Source of the DNA: Auriscalpium vulgare
Taxonomy: Eukaryota > Basidiomycota > Agaricomycetes > Russulales > Auriscalpiaceae
Length of the DNA stretch: 64,000 nt
Reading direction: 5' to 3'
Assembly: GCA_019915015.1 (NCBI GenBank)
Contig: JAHBBC010000037.1
Location: 124,001-188,000, forward strand
Shown here piece after piece: positions 13,024 through 23,478 of this stretch. Position numbers and translations under genes: made by a program. The notes below the pieces were generated by a model that saw only the letters and a list, made by a program, of their open reading frames with translations, was not told the origin of the DNA and made no database searches. Every line of letters begins with the position of its first letter. Positions within the stretch are counted from its first letter, which is position 1.

Positions 13024-13776
13024 GCAACCCCTCTGAGCACCCCGAGCCTCCGCAGCGATGTACGAATGCTTGCTGTACGACGACGACCCGGGATCCTGCT
13101 GCAACCGCGAGCGCGGGCGCACCACTTCTGAGATGTAACAAAAGGAAAAAACGCAGGCGCTGTAGTGCCGCGATACGCGGCGCTCGCTGTGGAAACCGTG
13201 ACTAACTGTGTTTTTTGTGCCAGGCCGGGCGCGACACATGGAGGGATGGAACCGCCATACTTCATACACATTATGCCTTGTTCGGTCTACTGAGTGATAT
13301 ACTGGCTGGGCTTATGGTTCTTTTCATTTTCGGTTTTGTTGTCGTTATCATCGTATATACATACAAAGCGCTCGTTGTGATAGTCTCCCTAGCTGCTGTG
13401 ACAGATCTCGACAGATGAGCGCAGTATTTATGACCACGCTTGCGTCTTCACCTCAAATCTCGCCGGCCACGGTCGAACATCATGGCACATGATGATAGGT
13501 TCGACCCCCAGGCGAACGTTCAACGGGGCGACCGTCAAAACGAAGACAAAACGAAGACTTCATGTATTCAAGTGAGAAGGCCAGCCGCTCGACGAAATAC
13601 AAATTACGACCGATACTGCATGACACAGGCACTGTGTAGATTGATCGACTAGGCGGAACTGACAACAGAAAAATAGCAAGTTGAAAGCAAGGGGCAGGTG
13701 GCATGAGCAAAACGAGTGGCATGGGGACTAAGATCAGGTAATCGTACAGACGCGCAGACTATACGGCCTCGCGACA
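13024..13776. other. Intergenic region, 3' UTRs of convergent genes
   Basis: This lies between the plus-strand rhodopsin-domain gene and a minus-strand small gene. A 67-aa hydrophobic frame at 13215-13418 is AT-rich, has no family match I recognise and probably lies in the 3' UTR. Confidence 0.5.
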
Positions 13777-14073
13777 TCAACCCTTGCGGAACCACTTTGG
13801 ATCCTTCGTTTGCCCGAGGAGCTTCTTCAGCTTGTCAAGATACTCGCGTGAGATCATGGGCATATTGTCTGAGCGGAGGTTGCTCGCGACGACGAGGCAT
13901 GGGATGGGGTGCCTCTTACCCTCGGCCATCATGAGGCGTACGCGAGGGTACAGGCCTAGTCGTTCCGCGACGTGATTGGCAGCCTGTGCGACATCGAGGT
14001 TGAGTTTCTCGCCGTATGCTTGAAGCTTCTTGACGCTCAAGGGATAGCCACGAATCATGTGTGGCGTAAGCAT
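13777..14073 (-). CDS. Small conserved-looking protein, 98 aa
   Basis: One exon encodes 98 aa starting MLTPHMIRGYPLSVKK. It has an even helical composition, many Lys/Arg, a Pro-Cys-Leu-Val core and a KDPKWFRKG C-terminus. There is no signal peptide or membrane segment. The codon pattern and absence of low complexity argue that it is real. I do not recognise the family. The upstream minus-strand frame (14055-14345) is Ser/Pro/Leu-rich and is more likely 5' leader than coding. Possible alternatives are a last exon of a longer gene or a short DNA- or RNA-binding factor; the sequence does not decide. Confidence 0.55.
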   Translation of the reverse strand: MLTPHMIRGYPLSVKKLQAYGEKLNLDVAQAANHVAERLGLYPRVRLMMAEGKRHPIPCLVVASNLRSDNMPMISREYLDKLKKLLGQTKDPKWFRKG

Positions 14074-14342
14074 GGTGGTGGTTGGCGTATAGGTGCGTAG
14101 AGTGCGTGAGTGGAGTGCGTGAGTAGAAGAGGGATCAGAAGGGTTGCTAGCAGTAGTATGAGCGACAGCGTTCGAGAAACCAGCGGGCGGACACTCACTT
14201 GTTGGCGGAGGAAGGGCAGTCTAGCTCGGGCGGGGCACTGAACTGAAGTATGAACTTCTCTGCACGTGATCTTCCCACTTCGGACCGGAGGCTGGAGCAC
14301 CGGCGGCCGGACAGAGCGGGGAGGAGGCCGATGAGGTGGTGA

Positions 14343-15062
14343 CAATGAGGACGGCGAGTTGGGCGAGGGCGAGGGCGAGGGCGAGGGCGAGGGAGACAGC
14401 GTTGCCGGCTAAAATGCCAGCGACGTGAAGGACGGCGCTCCGGCGTCTCCCTTCGACGACGAGAACGGGGACATCCTATCACTGGTGGACGAAGAAGAGG
14501 ATGATGACGATGACTTACTTGACTGAATAGCCGTCCTCCGCTGCCGAGACACAACCGGATGCCAAGAATCGGGTAGACTTCGCCCTACTCTGGGTCATGG
14601 CGAGGCGCGAGGCGGTGGAGAGTGACTATCATGGCGGATGGGAGATCACTTCTGAGCGGGTTTGCGCGCTCGTCGAAGTCAAAAGGGGACCCCATCGCCA
14701 AGCCCGAGACAAGGAGTTGGATGCGCACATCCTCTTGCGCCTGCAGGAGGCCAAGGACGACGTGGTCAAGCAATGCGCGTTCACGTTCGCGAGTCGCGCG
14801 GACCTAGAATCTATTCGGGTCATCGCTGCGGCAGGGCAGAACTGGTCGGGCGCCACCATCGTACGGAGTACCCAATTCAGGGCGGAATATCTCGACCTGG
14901 CCGCCGTCGACTCAAACTACAGCCCTGACATTAAAACAAAGAAGGCGGTAGCCTGGACGAAACCGCGAACCTTTATGGACCTGCGTCGTTCCGTCGTTTG
15001 GAGACCTTGCGAGAGTTTATGGATGATACGGGCAAGATGGCGGTGCCGAGGGGCCGGGCTTA
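14343..15062 (+). pseudogene. Fragment of an orphan basidiomycete protein
   Basis: An acidic stretch ends at 14525 (EEEDDDDDLLD then stop). A second block runs open from about 14535 (acceptor-like AATAG) through TQPDAKNRVDFALLW, GWEITSERVCALVEVKR and SRADLESIRVIAAAGQNWSG to about 14947. The likely C-terminus (TLREFMDDTGKMAVPRGRA) is in another frame. It can be joined only by a weak-donor intron at 14948-15002 or a one-base frameshift. The pattern matches the C-terminal half of an uncharacterised Agaricomycete protein with a long N-terminal part that is missing here. I read it as a truncated copy, but a short functional gene cannot be excluded. Confidence 0.4.
14361..14394 (+). repeat. (GGGCGA)n hexanucleotide repeat
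   Basis: About five and a half tandem copies of GGGCGA, encoding Gly-Glu or Ala-Arg repeats depending on frame. It lies at the 5' edge of the truncated orphan fragment and could be either coding low complexity or a microsatellite. Confidence 0.8.
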
Positions 15063-15557
15063 AGGTGGAACAGGGTGGTACAGTAACAATTAAATGGCAT
15101 TGAATATGGCAGACATATACGGGTGTGTTGAGTGCGTGAGTGGGAGACTCGAGTGTCCATCGTGTGCGCGCGTGACAGGTTATTGTGTTCTCGTACACAT
15201 CGTATTCTTATTTTGGGCGGTGCTTGTCGTAAATGGAAGCTGGGGCAAGCAAAAGCAAAGAGCAAGTGAAGCAGAGAGTGTGCGGCTGAGCAGCAGCGAG
15301 CAGCAGCAGTAGCAAAGCGTAGAGCGAGTTCCTTCACCGTGTTAGATAAGTACCTCTCAGTTGCAGGCGAATGCGGGCGAGAAGAGAGCGAGGTACTTAA
15401 TGGAGGATGAGGTGAGTGAAGAGAAAGGGAATGTCGACTTGGAGTCTTGCCATGGAGACTTGCCGCGCAGGGTTTCCCACGAACGAGCATCGCAAATCGC
15501 ATTCAAATATTCAAACCGCCGCATTGCCTTCGAGACGCCCGCTTCGATTCCGGCCGC

Positions 15558-16839
15558 ATGTCGCGCACACCTTCGTCTTCATGTACATCACTGGCTGTCT
15601 GTCGTGTCCACTACACCCTTCAGTCGACAGCTCCAAGTCCAGGTAAGCCGCGTGCCCGTGAGTCCCCAAGGCTATCCAGCTCATCAATAGTCGCTCAGGC
15701 CGCTCTGTATACTCGACATCGGACAAGGCACCGTCGGCATATAACCGACGTACGCGCGGCTAATGTACTCTGGTGAGTCGCGGTCTGCGTTGTCTTCGCG
15801 ATCCTAGCGGGTCTTCTCCATAACATCGCCAGGTCGACTCGCTTTGGATCGCGCGGTCACATTATGGGCGGCGTCAACTAATCATAGAGTTTCAGACAGT
15901 CAAGACACACACGAGGCGCACCCAGCCTACGAAGACATGAGGAGAGCGGCCGGCGCCCTTCCTGCCATCCCCCGCCAACGCGGCCGCGCTACTTACAAAA
16001 GGGCGTTCGGACGGATCCTGGCGGTCTTCCATCCCGGGCCTAAGCAGCGGAGCGCATCGGCAGATGGACGGCAGGACAGCTTGTCGATTGCCTCGTCTAC
16101 CGTCGTGGATGACGCCAGCATCGACCAGATGTCCGAGTACCTGGCCGTGCTTGGCACGCGGGAGGATATGCAGAAGCAGCACGACGGCCCTTGGTACCAG
16201 ACACCCGGGAAAGTGACAGGAGCGTCAGAGCTGGACGGATACTGGCCCGCAGCTCCGTCAAAGGACATCAGGTACGTAGTTGCTCAGGCACTCTACCTTC
16301 GCTTGACGCGACCTTTTGCAGCGCGCCTCCCGATCCTCTTGCCTCTTCACTCGACGCAAAGGCTCCATCGGGATGGGACAGTCCGCCAGGAGTGGGTGAA
16401 TCTGAGCAGCAGGCTTGGGAGATGTACACCGCAGCCGGGGCAGAATCTATCGCACAGGCACCCTTGGCAGATGCTGACTGGGAGACGTTACCAACTGGCC
16501 AAAGTGCGTCGTCACGCCGATCCTGCTGTTGCGCTTCCTCTGACTGGATTGTTGTGCGAAACAGACTGGTCTCTACCAACCAGGTTATGGCGACGTTGGT
16601 CACGCGAGGATGTCATCGACGGAGACGAGCCTCAGTCCGAGGGCACCAGCCATCGACAGAGCTACCGACGCTCCGGAGAGAATGCGTCCTGGAGGCACAG
16701 GGACGACAGCCCTGAGTCGTCGCGTACGTCGACATCGACAAAGCGTCGTTCGGTCCCGAAGTCGATCAAGTCCCAGTCGTCCAAGAAGGAGCGCACAAAC
16801 TTTTTAATAGTGCCTCCGGGCACCCCCGCGCTGAGGTAG
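15558..16839 (+). CDS. Ser/Arg-rich orphan protein, about 340 aa
   Basis: Six exons fit in phase: 15558-15642, 15691-15772, 15833-15855, 15896-16271, 16322-16503 and 16565-16839. They give 340 aa. The protein has a Ser-rich basic N-terminus, a central part with TYKRAFGRILAVFHPG and a DGPWYQTPGKVTGASELDGYW stretch, an acidic Trp-containing segment, and a basic Ser/Arg/Lys tail ending in FLIVPPGTPALR. No membrane segment or catalytic motif is visible. The last three exons are well supported by strong splice sites. The first three are less certain: the third intron has a weak GTCACA donor, and an in-frame upstream ATG exists at 15447. I do not recognise the family. It is convergent with the sedolisin gene downstream. 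Confidence 0.55.
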
Positions 16840-17168
16840 CGTGGAATTTTGTGTGGACATCGTGGATGTAACCGCAGTGTTCCTGCGCTGCCGGGCTTTA
16901 GAATGAAGAGGCAGGCGGAGATCAAGTTGGACAAGTTTCGCGATTCGGCAGGGTCTGATCATCCAAAGCAGCTTCGCCCGACAGCCTGGGACGCGATGTT
17001 GACACCGCAAAGGCTCCAGAATCGGCAGGCTGGCGAACGCGCAGGAGCACAGTACTATCCCCAGAATCATGTACATTACTGTACCAAGTACCGAGGACAT
17101 CCCATTGAAATACATTGTGTTTGTGGTATCCCTTGTGTATCCCGAAGAAAACAATATAAACCATCGTT

Positions 17169-19307
17169 TCAAGTCAGCCCGGCTGCCGTCCGGAGGCTGG
17201 CATATACGGGAGATCCCACACCGGTGACCTGAGAGAACGCAGCAGCGTTGCATCAGTCACAGAACAATCACCAGCTTCAACGACGTACCGGATCCCATCC
17301 TACTTCGGTGCTGAAGCCTTGCGTGCCACATCCTGGGTTAGTACCTAGCAGTACATAGCATGAGCATCACGCGAGCAGGCCGAAAAGCAACTCTTGCACA
17401 CTCACCCGACGTGATGTCCGTGAAGATATCCTGGTTCGCATACAAGAAGGGGTTCAAGAAGCCCAGCGGCGACTTGCCGACAGAGATGAGCTCGTCGTTG
17501 AGGAGCCCGAACAGACCCGCAAGGATCGGCGTTGAGCAACTCGTCCCGTCGACCGTGCCGAACTCGGTGTCCCACGAAATCTCAACATCCACACCCGCGG
17601 CGGAGATATCGGGGAATGCTCGCCCGCTCGAATTGAAGAGCCCCGCGTATGTGCTGCCGAGCCCCGCGAGGAACGCGCTGACGTCCGAAGCCTGGTAGTC
17701 GGGGATGGGGAAGAGGTTGGAGAAGCCGCCTGAGGAGAAGCTTGCAGCTACCTCGGGGTTCAGGCCGCTCGTAGCGCCGACGGAGGTGACGCTGGCAGGC
17801 TGTTAGATGGGCATTAATCTGATGAGGATGGCGACTTACAAGGGGCACGTGCTGGGGAAGGTCGGGATGAAGGTCGTGCAGGACTGCGATTGACCGCCGG
17901 AGACACCGCCGTCTCCTGATGAGAAGAAAATCGAAGTTCCTTGAGCGCCAAGGGCTGCGTAAGCATTGCAGACCGAGCTGTAACGGCAAACGGTGAGGAC
18001 AGCGCGTGAACAACGCGAGTATGAAGGACCTACTTCGCGAGATCGAAGGGGAGTTCATCCTCGTCGAAGCTGTAGCTCGTCGAGAGCACGGTGGGTACCG
18101 GCGACTCGCCAGAAAGGAACTCCAGAATGTCGAGGAAACCAGCGATGTCGTCATTGTTGTCCGGTCCTACGGAGATAAACTGGACGGGCACGGTGCCGGC
18201 GACGCCGATGGCGTACTGCGTGTCCAGGTTCTGATGGACATTTCTTATCAAAGCTTGTCTCAGGGCCACTTGTGCAACTCACAGCTTCGATACCAGCCTC
18301 GCTCCGTGTCTGCGGGTTCGTGCCCCCATCTATAAGCTGCGTGGTGAAGGTCGTGGTTGAAGGAATATCCGTCCGGAAACGCGCCAGGAACGCCTACGGC
18401 CGGTATCACTTCTGATAAGCACGATCTCTAGAGATAACTCAGAATACGCACCGCGAGGTCGGCCTGGTTCGCAAACTCGTCAATGAAGCCCGACACGGCA
18501 ATGACATTCGACGTCTGGCCCGTGGATGTTGTGGGGATACCGTAGAGCTCTTGCAGACATGTCGGGGTGAACTCCGTCGCGCAAGACTGCGGTGCAGCGT
18601 CAGGTGCGCGCTTCGACGCGGAGTTGGGCTTGAACACGAGGTTCTTGCCGCCGAAGGGCTGTATGGGGAAGCTGAGCAGGAAGTTGAGGTCAGAGCGCTG
18701 GATCCACGTGAACACGAATCGCTTACACAGTTGTGGGATGAACAAAGGTGATCTTCCCCTCCAAAGAAGTCGGCAGCGAGTACGATAAGGTGCGGACAGT
18801 CTGCTTCCCGGTCGCCTGGTTCTTGAAGGTCGCGAAGTTGGTATTGAGGAGCCTGTTTGCCTGCGCGACCGTCACGGAGAGCTTCAGCCAGTCGCCGGCC
18901 GGCGTAGCCGGCGCAAAGGTGACGTTGTGCGACGAAAGCCAGGCCTGGACGCTCGCCGTCGTTGCCTCAGTGGGAGCAGTGAGCGCTTCCACCTATACAA
19001 AAAAATATTAGCTGACGCACATGGAATAGAAGGTCAGATCTCTTACATCTTCTTTCGATAAGTGCTGGCCGTACTGGTCGCTGCCGGGCGTGCTGACGCT
19101 GTAAAGGGCGTCGATCAAGCCCGCAGTGTTGCTCTGAGCAACGCCAACGCGCAAGGTGAGCACCTGGCTGTCCGGTGCAGCTCCGACGTGCACGAAGCCA
19201 GCCGGTGCGCTGTCCCGTCGCACATGGACGAACGTATCGCGCTCGACGTTTGGTATCGCGCACACAACGGAGATGAGGGAAGCGAGGAGGAGGTAAGACC
19301 GAGCCAT
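17169..19307 (-). CDS. Secreted sedolisin-family tripeptidyl/serine-carboxyl peptidase (copy 1)
   Basis: Nine exons on the minus strand join in phase: 19307-19047, 18992-18729, 18658-18452, 18393-18283, 18230-18034, 17977-17840, 17791-17406, 17344-17289 and 17228-17169. They encode 559 aa. A signal peptide (MARSYLLLASLISVVCA) precedes a Pro-kumamolisin activation domain (about 30-175) and the S53 catalytic domain. The catalytic residues are visible: Glu280 and Asp284 (EANLDTQY), oxyanion Asp369 (SSGDGG) and nucleophile Ser477 in GTSCSTP. The family cleaves proteins at acidic pH outside the cell. The start at 19307 is preferred to the upstream in-frame ATG because it opens the signal peptide and matches copy 2. 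A TATA-like CATAAAAG lies at 19370-19363. Confidence 0.93.
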
Positions 19308-20907
19308 GGTGCAAGGAGCAAGGAACACCAAGTGCTCTGCGGACTGCGACCAGCGACGCTCGCTTTTATGACATCCGTTGTGGCGAGAGAAGACTCGATC
19401 TCGGCGATAAGACGAAATTCGGAAGGCTGGGATGGCGAGCTAGGTGATAGAGAGCGCATGGCTCGCGCGTCATGGAGGCACGCTGTCCAGGCCACAGAAT
19501 GTGAATATCCGCGCGGAGCTTGCGATGCTCCCACACCGCCGTATACGACTGCCAAGAGCTGTACAGTCACGACTGAAGATGTGCGGCTTCGCAGTTGGTT
19601 GCAAACCTATCAGAGGAGTGTGAGATATCATGAGAAGACCGAAGCAACACCGACGAGACGTACCAGCATGCTTCCAGCGTCCTTGTCGTGAGACCCATAC
19701 GCTGCAGTCGGGGACAAGAACTGGAGGGCATACAGTCAGCTGTTCCTCGTGCATGGTGCCGCAGAACGTCGGCACCGCAGGACTCATAGATGGTCGCGAA
19801 TGGGAAAAATGGTATATCTGATGGGTGCGCTCGAAAGTAACCATGCTGATAGAAAGCGAAGACCGCAATAAGCCGTAAGCAGGGTCCGGCCTATCAGGAA
19901 AGAACCGCGTCGGCGCAACCTTGCAGACGATGTGAGACCCCACGATGCGGAAAAAGCAAATCGGCGAGGGTGACTTGGAGGGGTCCTAACAATCGCTGGC
20001 AGCGGGACCAGTGCGGGCCAAGAGGACTTAGGAAGGGTACAATGGTGCGGGGCTCGCCCGTACAAGAGTCGAAATAGACATGCCTTGGTGGATACACGGT
20101 TCTGTGCCTGGAGGCTAGGAACAGTCCCCACGTACAGATTTCCTAAGGACGATCTCGTGTCAGGATTCTTTGCTGGCAGAGAGAACATAGAGCGTACTCG
20201 TGGACAACAAGCCGCCGTGACCGTCCTGCCCACTGCCCAGGCTCGCCTTCTACGCGTGCCAGCATCGACCAAATGGCCGACTCGTCACGTCCCCATATGG
20301 ACGTCCTAGCCTTCCAGCCGCTCAACATGCGGCACATCCGACGATGTTGAAAGGCAACTTCGACTGGCGAGCCTGGTGCCAGCAAGGCCCGTGGGAGTTT
20401 CTAGTACTAGGAGAACACAGGCCCAGAGTGACGTCACGTCGTCTCTCCGAGTTCGCTCGCTCTGCTGCCTATGCTGCTCTCTTTACCTGATCCAACGTCC
20501 GGGATCGTCTTTGCGCGAGCAAACACGAAATCTTCGGGGCCTCCACAGTGGCAGAGCGAGTGAGCTGGCGGATGCTGGCGGGGAGTTGGGCTTTTACTAC
20601 ATTGGTGGCAGACGGACAGGTACGTCTATTTCTCAATGGTCTCCATGCATCGACGCAGTAACAAGTTGAAATTTTGGAAGGACTCAGCACTAGCAGGCAC
20701 TAGGTTGTACGCCTTACTTCAACTTGGCCTGAATTTTCTCCCACTTCGGAGCGCGCAAATTGCATCAGCGCCGTTTCTTTTGCCGCCGCATCGCATTCCT
20801 GTGGCAATTTTGAGAGCGCGCACAGCAAAGTGCCGGCTGGTCGGTGGCGCGCGGCTCAGGGTTTCCTCTAATCTGCTCTGCAGTCAGGCGTTTGAATCCC
20901 CACTTCC
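19308..20907. other. Intergenic region between sedolisin copy 1 and the MFS gene
   Basis: This is the upstream region of both the minus-strand sedolisin and the plus-strand transporter. I see scattered short ORFs without splice logic. No RNA gene or recognisable repeat was found. Confidence 0.5.
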
Positions 20908-22933
20908 ATGTCTTCGGAGGAGACCCCTTTGCTCACTCCGGCGCTTGACGACGCAAGCCCGGATGACTGCACCCAAGCGGAACTTCACGACGCGGTGTAT
21001 GCGCGGTTCACTCCCACTCGAAAGCGGGTCATCGTAGCGCTTGTCTCCAGTGCAGGACTCCTTCCCAGTGCGTATCCTAGGCTATCCATTTATGTGCACA
21101 TCAAGCCAATTGTCACGTCCTAGTGTTCGTCGCGGGCTCATTCGTTCCATCAATACCCCAAATTGCTCGCGAATTGGATTCAACTGGGTCTGTGATCAAG
21201 TATATCCAATCCATTCTTTCCTCTTGTTACCTTGCCCTCACGCAACGTGCTGTAGTCTTGCAATCAGCATTTCCATATTCTCCGGCGCCATTGGCACATT
21301 GACGTGGGCAACTTACTCCGGCTTCTGTACGTTCAACTTAGTGCTCGATATTTCGTACTAATCCCGCTCATCAGATGGGCGGCGACCCATTTACCTCGTC
21401 TCCCTTCCCATCTTCACGATTGGCTCGCTCGGCGTGACGTTCGCGCGCACAGTCCCAGAGCTCATGTCCTGGCGTGTGCTGCAAGCCTTCGGCGCTGGTG
21501 GCGGCCTCTCTGTTGGCGCAGGCGTAATCGGGGACATCTATCGCCTCGAGGAGCGCGGCACAGCCATGGGCATATTTTTCGCAGTGCGTCTAACTCAACT
21601 TATTTGCGCTTGACCACGTGGAGAAATAACACGCTACAGGCAACTCTCGTCGGTCCCGCGATTGCTCCGCTCACAGGCGGCCTCGCGACCCACTACGCGT
21701 CCTGGCGCGTCATGCAAGGCGCGCTTTTCGCGACGGGCCTCACGGCGTTCACGTTTATGTACTTCCTGCTGCCGGAGACAAGCCAGCCGCGGTCGCGCGG
21801 GATGGACAAGCTGCTCGAACGCGAGGGCGACCCGGACGGCTGGCGCTGGGTGCTGCTGAACCCGTTCCGACCCATACCACTCCTCAGGAGCCCGAACATT
21901 CTCGCAGTGGTGCGTGTGTCGCCAATTTGAGATGACGCTGGTTGACCATGCGGCTCCTGCAGTGTCTCACAGGCGCTTTCGCCCTCATAACAAACTACAG
22001 TACGTCTTCATATGAACTATGTGCTCGCTGTCAATTTAACTCTGTTCGGCACCAGCGCTCTTGACCCCACTGTATTATACGATCGTAAGCTGAACCGTGT
22101 GCCCTCCTTTGCGTTCCGCCTGACAGCCAGAATATAGGGTCAACATTACGGGCTGGAAAATGAGGCCGTCGTCGGCGCCTTCTTCCTTCCCGCGGGCCTG
22201 GGCAACCTCAGTACGTCTTCTCGTCGGCGGTGCAGCATAAACGCTCACCATCACACCCGTCCCCAAGTTGGTGCACCTCTTGCCGGACGTATATCCGACC
22301 GCGTTGTTATCAGATGGAAGACGCGTCGCGGGGGCGTCTGGGTGCCTGAGGACAGGCTGCGCGGCGCGAAAGCCAGCGCGCTTGTCTTCGTGCCGCTGTC
22401 GGTGTTGACTTCTGGCATCGTTACTCACTTTGTCAGCGGCACGTTGGGGATCGTGCTCAACCTACTGTGCCTGTTTATGAATGGCGTCAGCGTGCGTGCC
22501 AGTCCCACCATCTTCTTATGACCTGGCTGAAAGGAGAGCAGATCGACCTGATATTCACGCCTGTCGCGGCGTATAACGTAGACATCATGCACTCCCGAAG
22601 CGCAGAGGTCATGGCTGTCACGAGGTGCGTTGGCACAGCCATGCGCCATATGCTCACAAGTGTGAACTTTGTTCTCAGTGCACTGCGAAGCTTGATAACG
22701 GCATTCGCCACTGCCGCGTTCCTCCCGCTAATCAACAATATCGGCGTGCTCCCTACCGACGCGCTCTCCGCCACTCTCGCTTGGATCGGTTTTGGGTACG
22801 TCTTGAGCTTGAGAACGGTCACATCTACTGCATGCTCATGCAATTTGACAGGCTGCTGTGGACGACGATACAGTACGGAGACCGCATGAGAGCGTGGGTC
22901 GATATAGGGTATTCGACTGCACAGGATAACTAG
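20908..22933 (+). CDS. MFS transporter, drug:H+ antiporter type, 476 aa
   Basis: Twelve exons close in phase: 20908-21067, 21124-21199, 21256-21326, 21375-21583, 21640-21909, 21963-21999, 22056-22084, 22138-22210, 22268-22491, 22542-22624, 22679-22795 and 22852-22933. The acidic N-terminus (TPLLTPALDD) is followed by helix 1. GRRPIYL is the loop 2-3 signature, LMSWRVLQAFGAGGGLSVGAGVIGDIY is motif B-like, and GPAIAPLTGG resembles the antiporter motif C. A second loop signature, GRISDRVVIRW, lies in the C-terminal half. This fits a plasma-membrane exporter of small molecules or drugs; the substrate cannot be read from sequence. The C-terminus (MRAWVDIGYSTAQDN) is a known pattern in basidiomycete members. 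It is flanked by the two outward-facing sedolisins. Confidence 0.88.
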
Positions 22934-23478
22934 CCCATACTTCCTACTTCCGAATAGAAGAGGACTGACATGACAGGAACACCCGCAGCAGGGGCCACGG
23001 TTCTTGAGAACAGGTCGCGCCTATCGTTAGAACTCTTGTCGGTGTCGTTGTGCACATGTCCAACACTGCTTCGCTTCCTCGGTACGCTCGGAGCCGCCGT
23101 CTGGATCATGCTCGTCCTGTTCTGCGCATTTGGTTACGCTCTCGGATACATAGTTCGACGGTAGGTCTCAAGCCCCACCCAGCCGTTGGGCATCACTGAT
23201 CCACAGTCAGGAAGCATGGACAAACGTCCTGAGCATACAGAGATTCTAGTCATAGGCATAAGGGACAGCGCCTGGCACGTCTTTGCCTGGATCATTTCCG
23301 CAGCATCCTGCCGCACGAATCTCGTCGTTCTGTGATACTCGGGAGGCTGTGAACAATGTCAATCACCCGTTATCCTGGCGCTGGTTTCCCGTTTCTTAAT
23401 CAACGGCCGCTCATGGCAGGTATAAATTAGGTATCGGTGGAGTAAAAAATGAAGCGGTCCTTTTTCGTTTCGCACATC
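22934..23478 (+). other. Upstream region of sedolisin copy 2
   Basis: A 64-aa hydrophobic frame at 22970-23164 has no splice support and no family match, so I do not call it. The distal part holds the core promoter of the next gene. Confidence 0.5.
23421..23427 (+). promoter_or_regulatory. TATA box of sedolisin copy 2
   Basis: TATAAAT stands 58 nt before the ATG at 23479 and 28 nt before an in-frame ATG at 23449. At the usual fungal spacing, transcription would begin around or after 23449, which favours 23479 as the true start. Confidence 0.6.

Noticed and set aside
12595..13271. Long minus-strand ORFs (224 and 204 aa)
   Set aside because: They are antisense shadows of the last exon of the rhodopsin-domain gene, whose frame is supported by splice phase and family motifs.
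13215..13418. 67-aa hydrophobic ORF
   Set aside because: AT-rich sequence in the 3' region of the rhodopsin-domain gene, without a promoter, homologue or splice context.
20880..20905. TTTGAATCCCC resembling the T-arm of a tRNA gene
   Set aside because: No matching D-arm, anticodon stem or acceptor stem can be built around it; it lies in the leader of the MFS gene.
22970..23164. 64-aa ORF with a membrane-like segment after the MFS gene
   Set aside because: The MFS protein already ends with its known C-terminal pattern at 22933; no splice site joins this frame.
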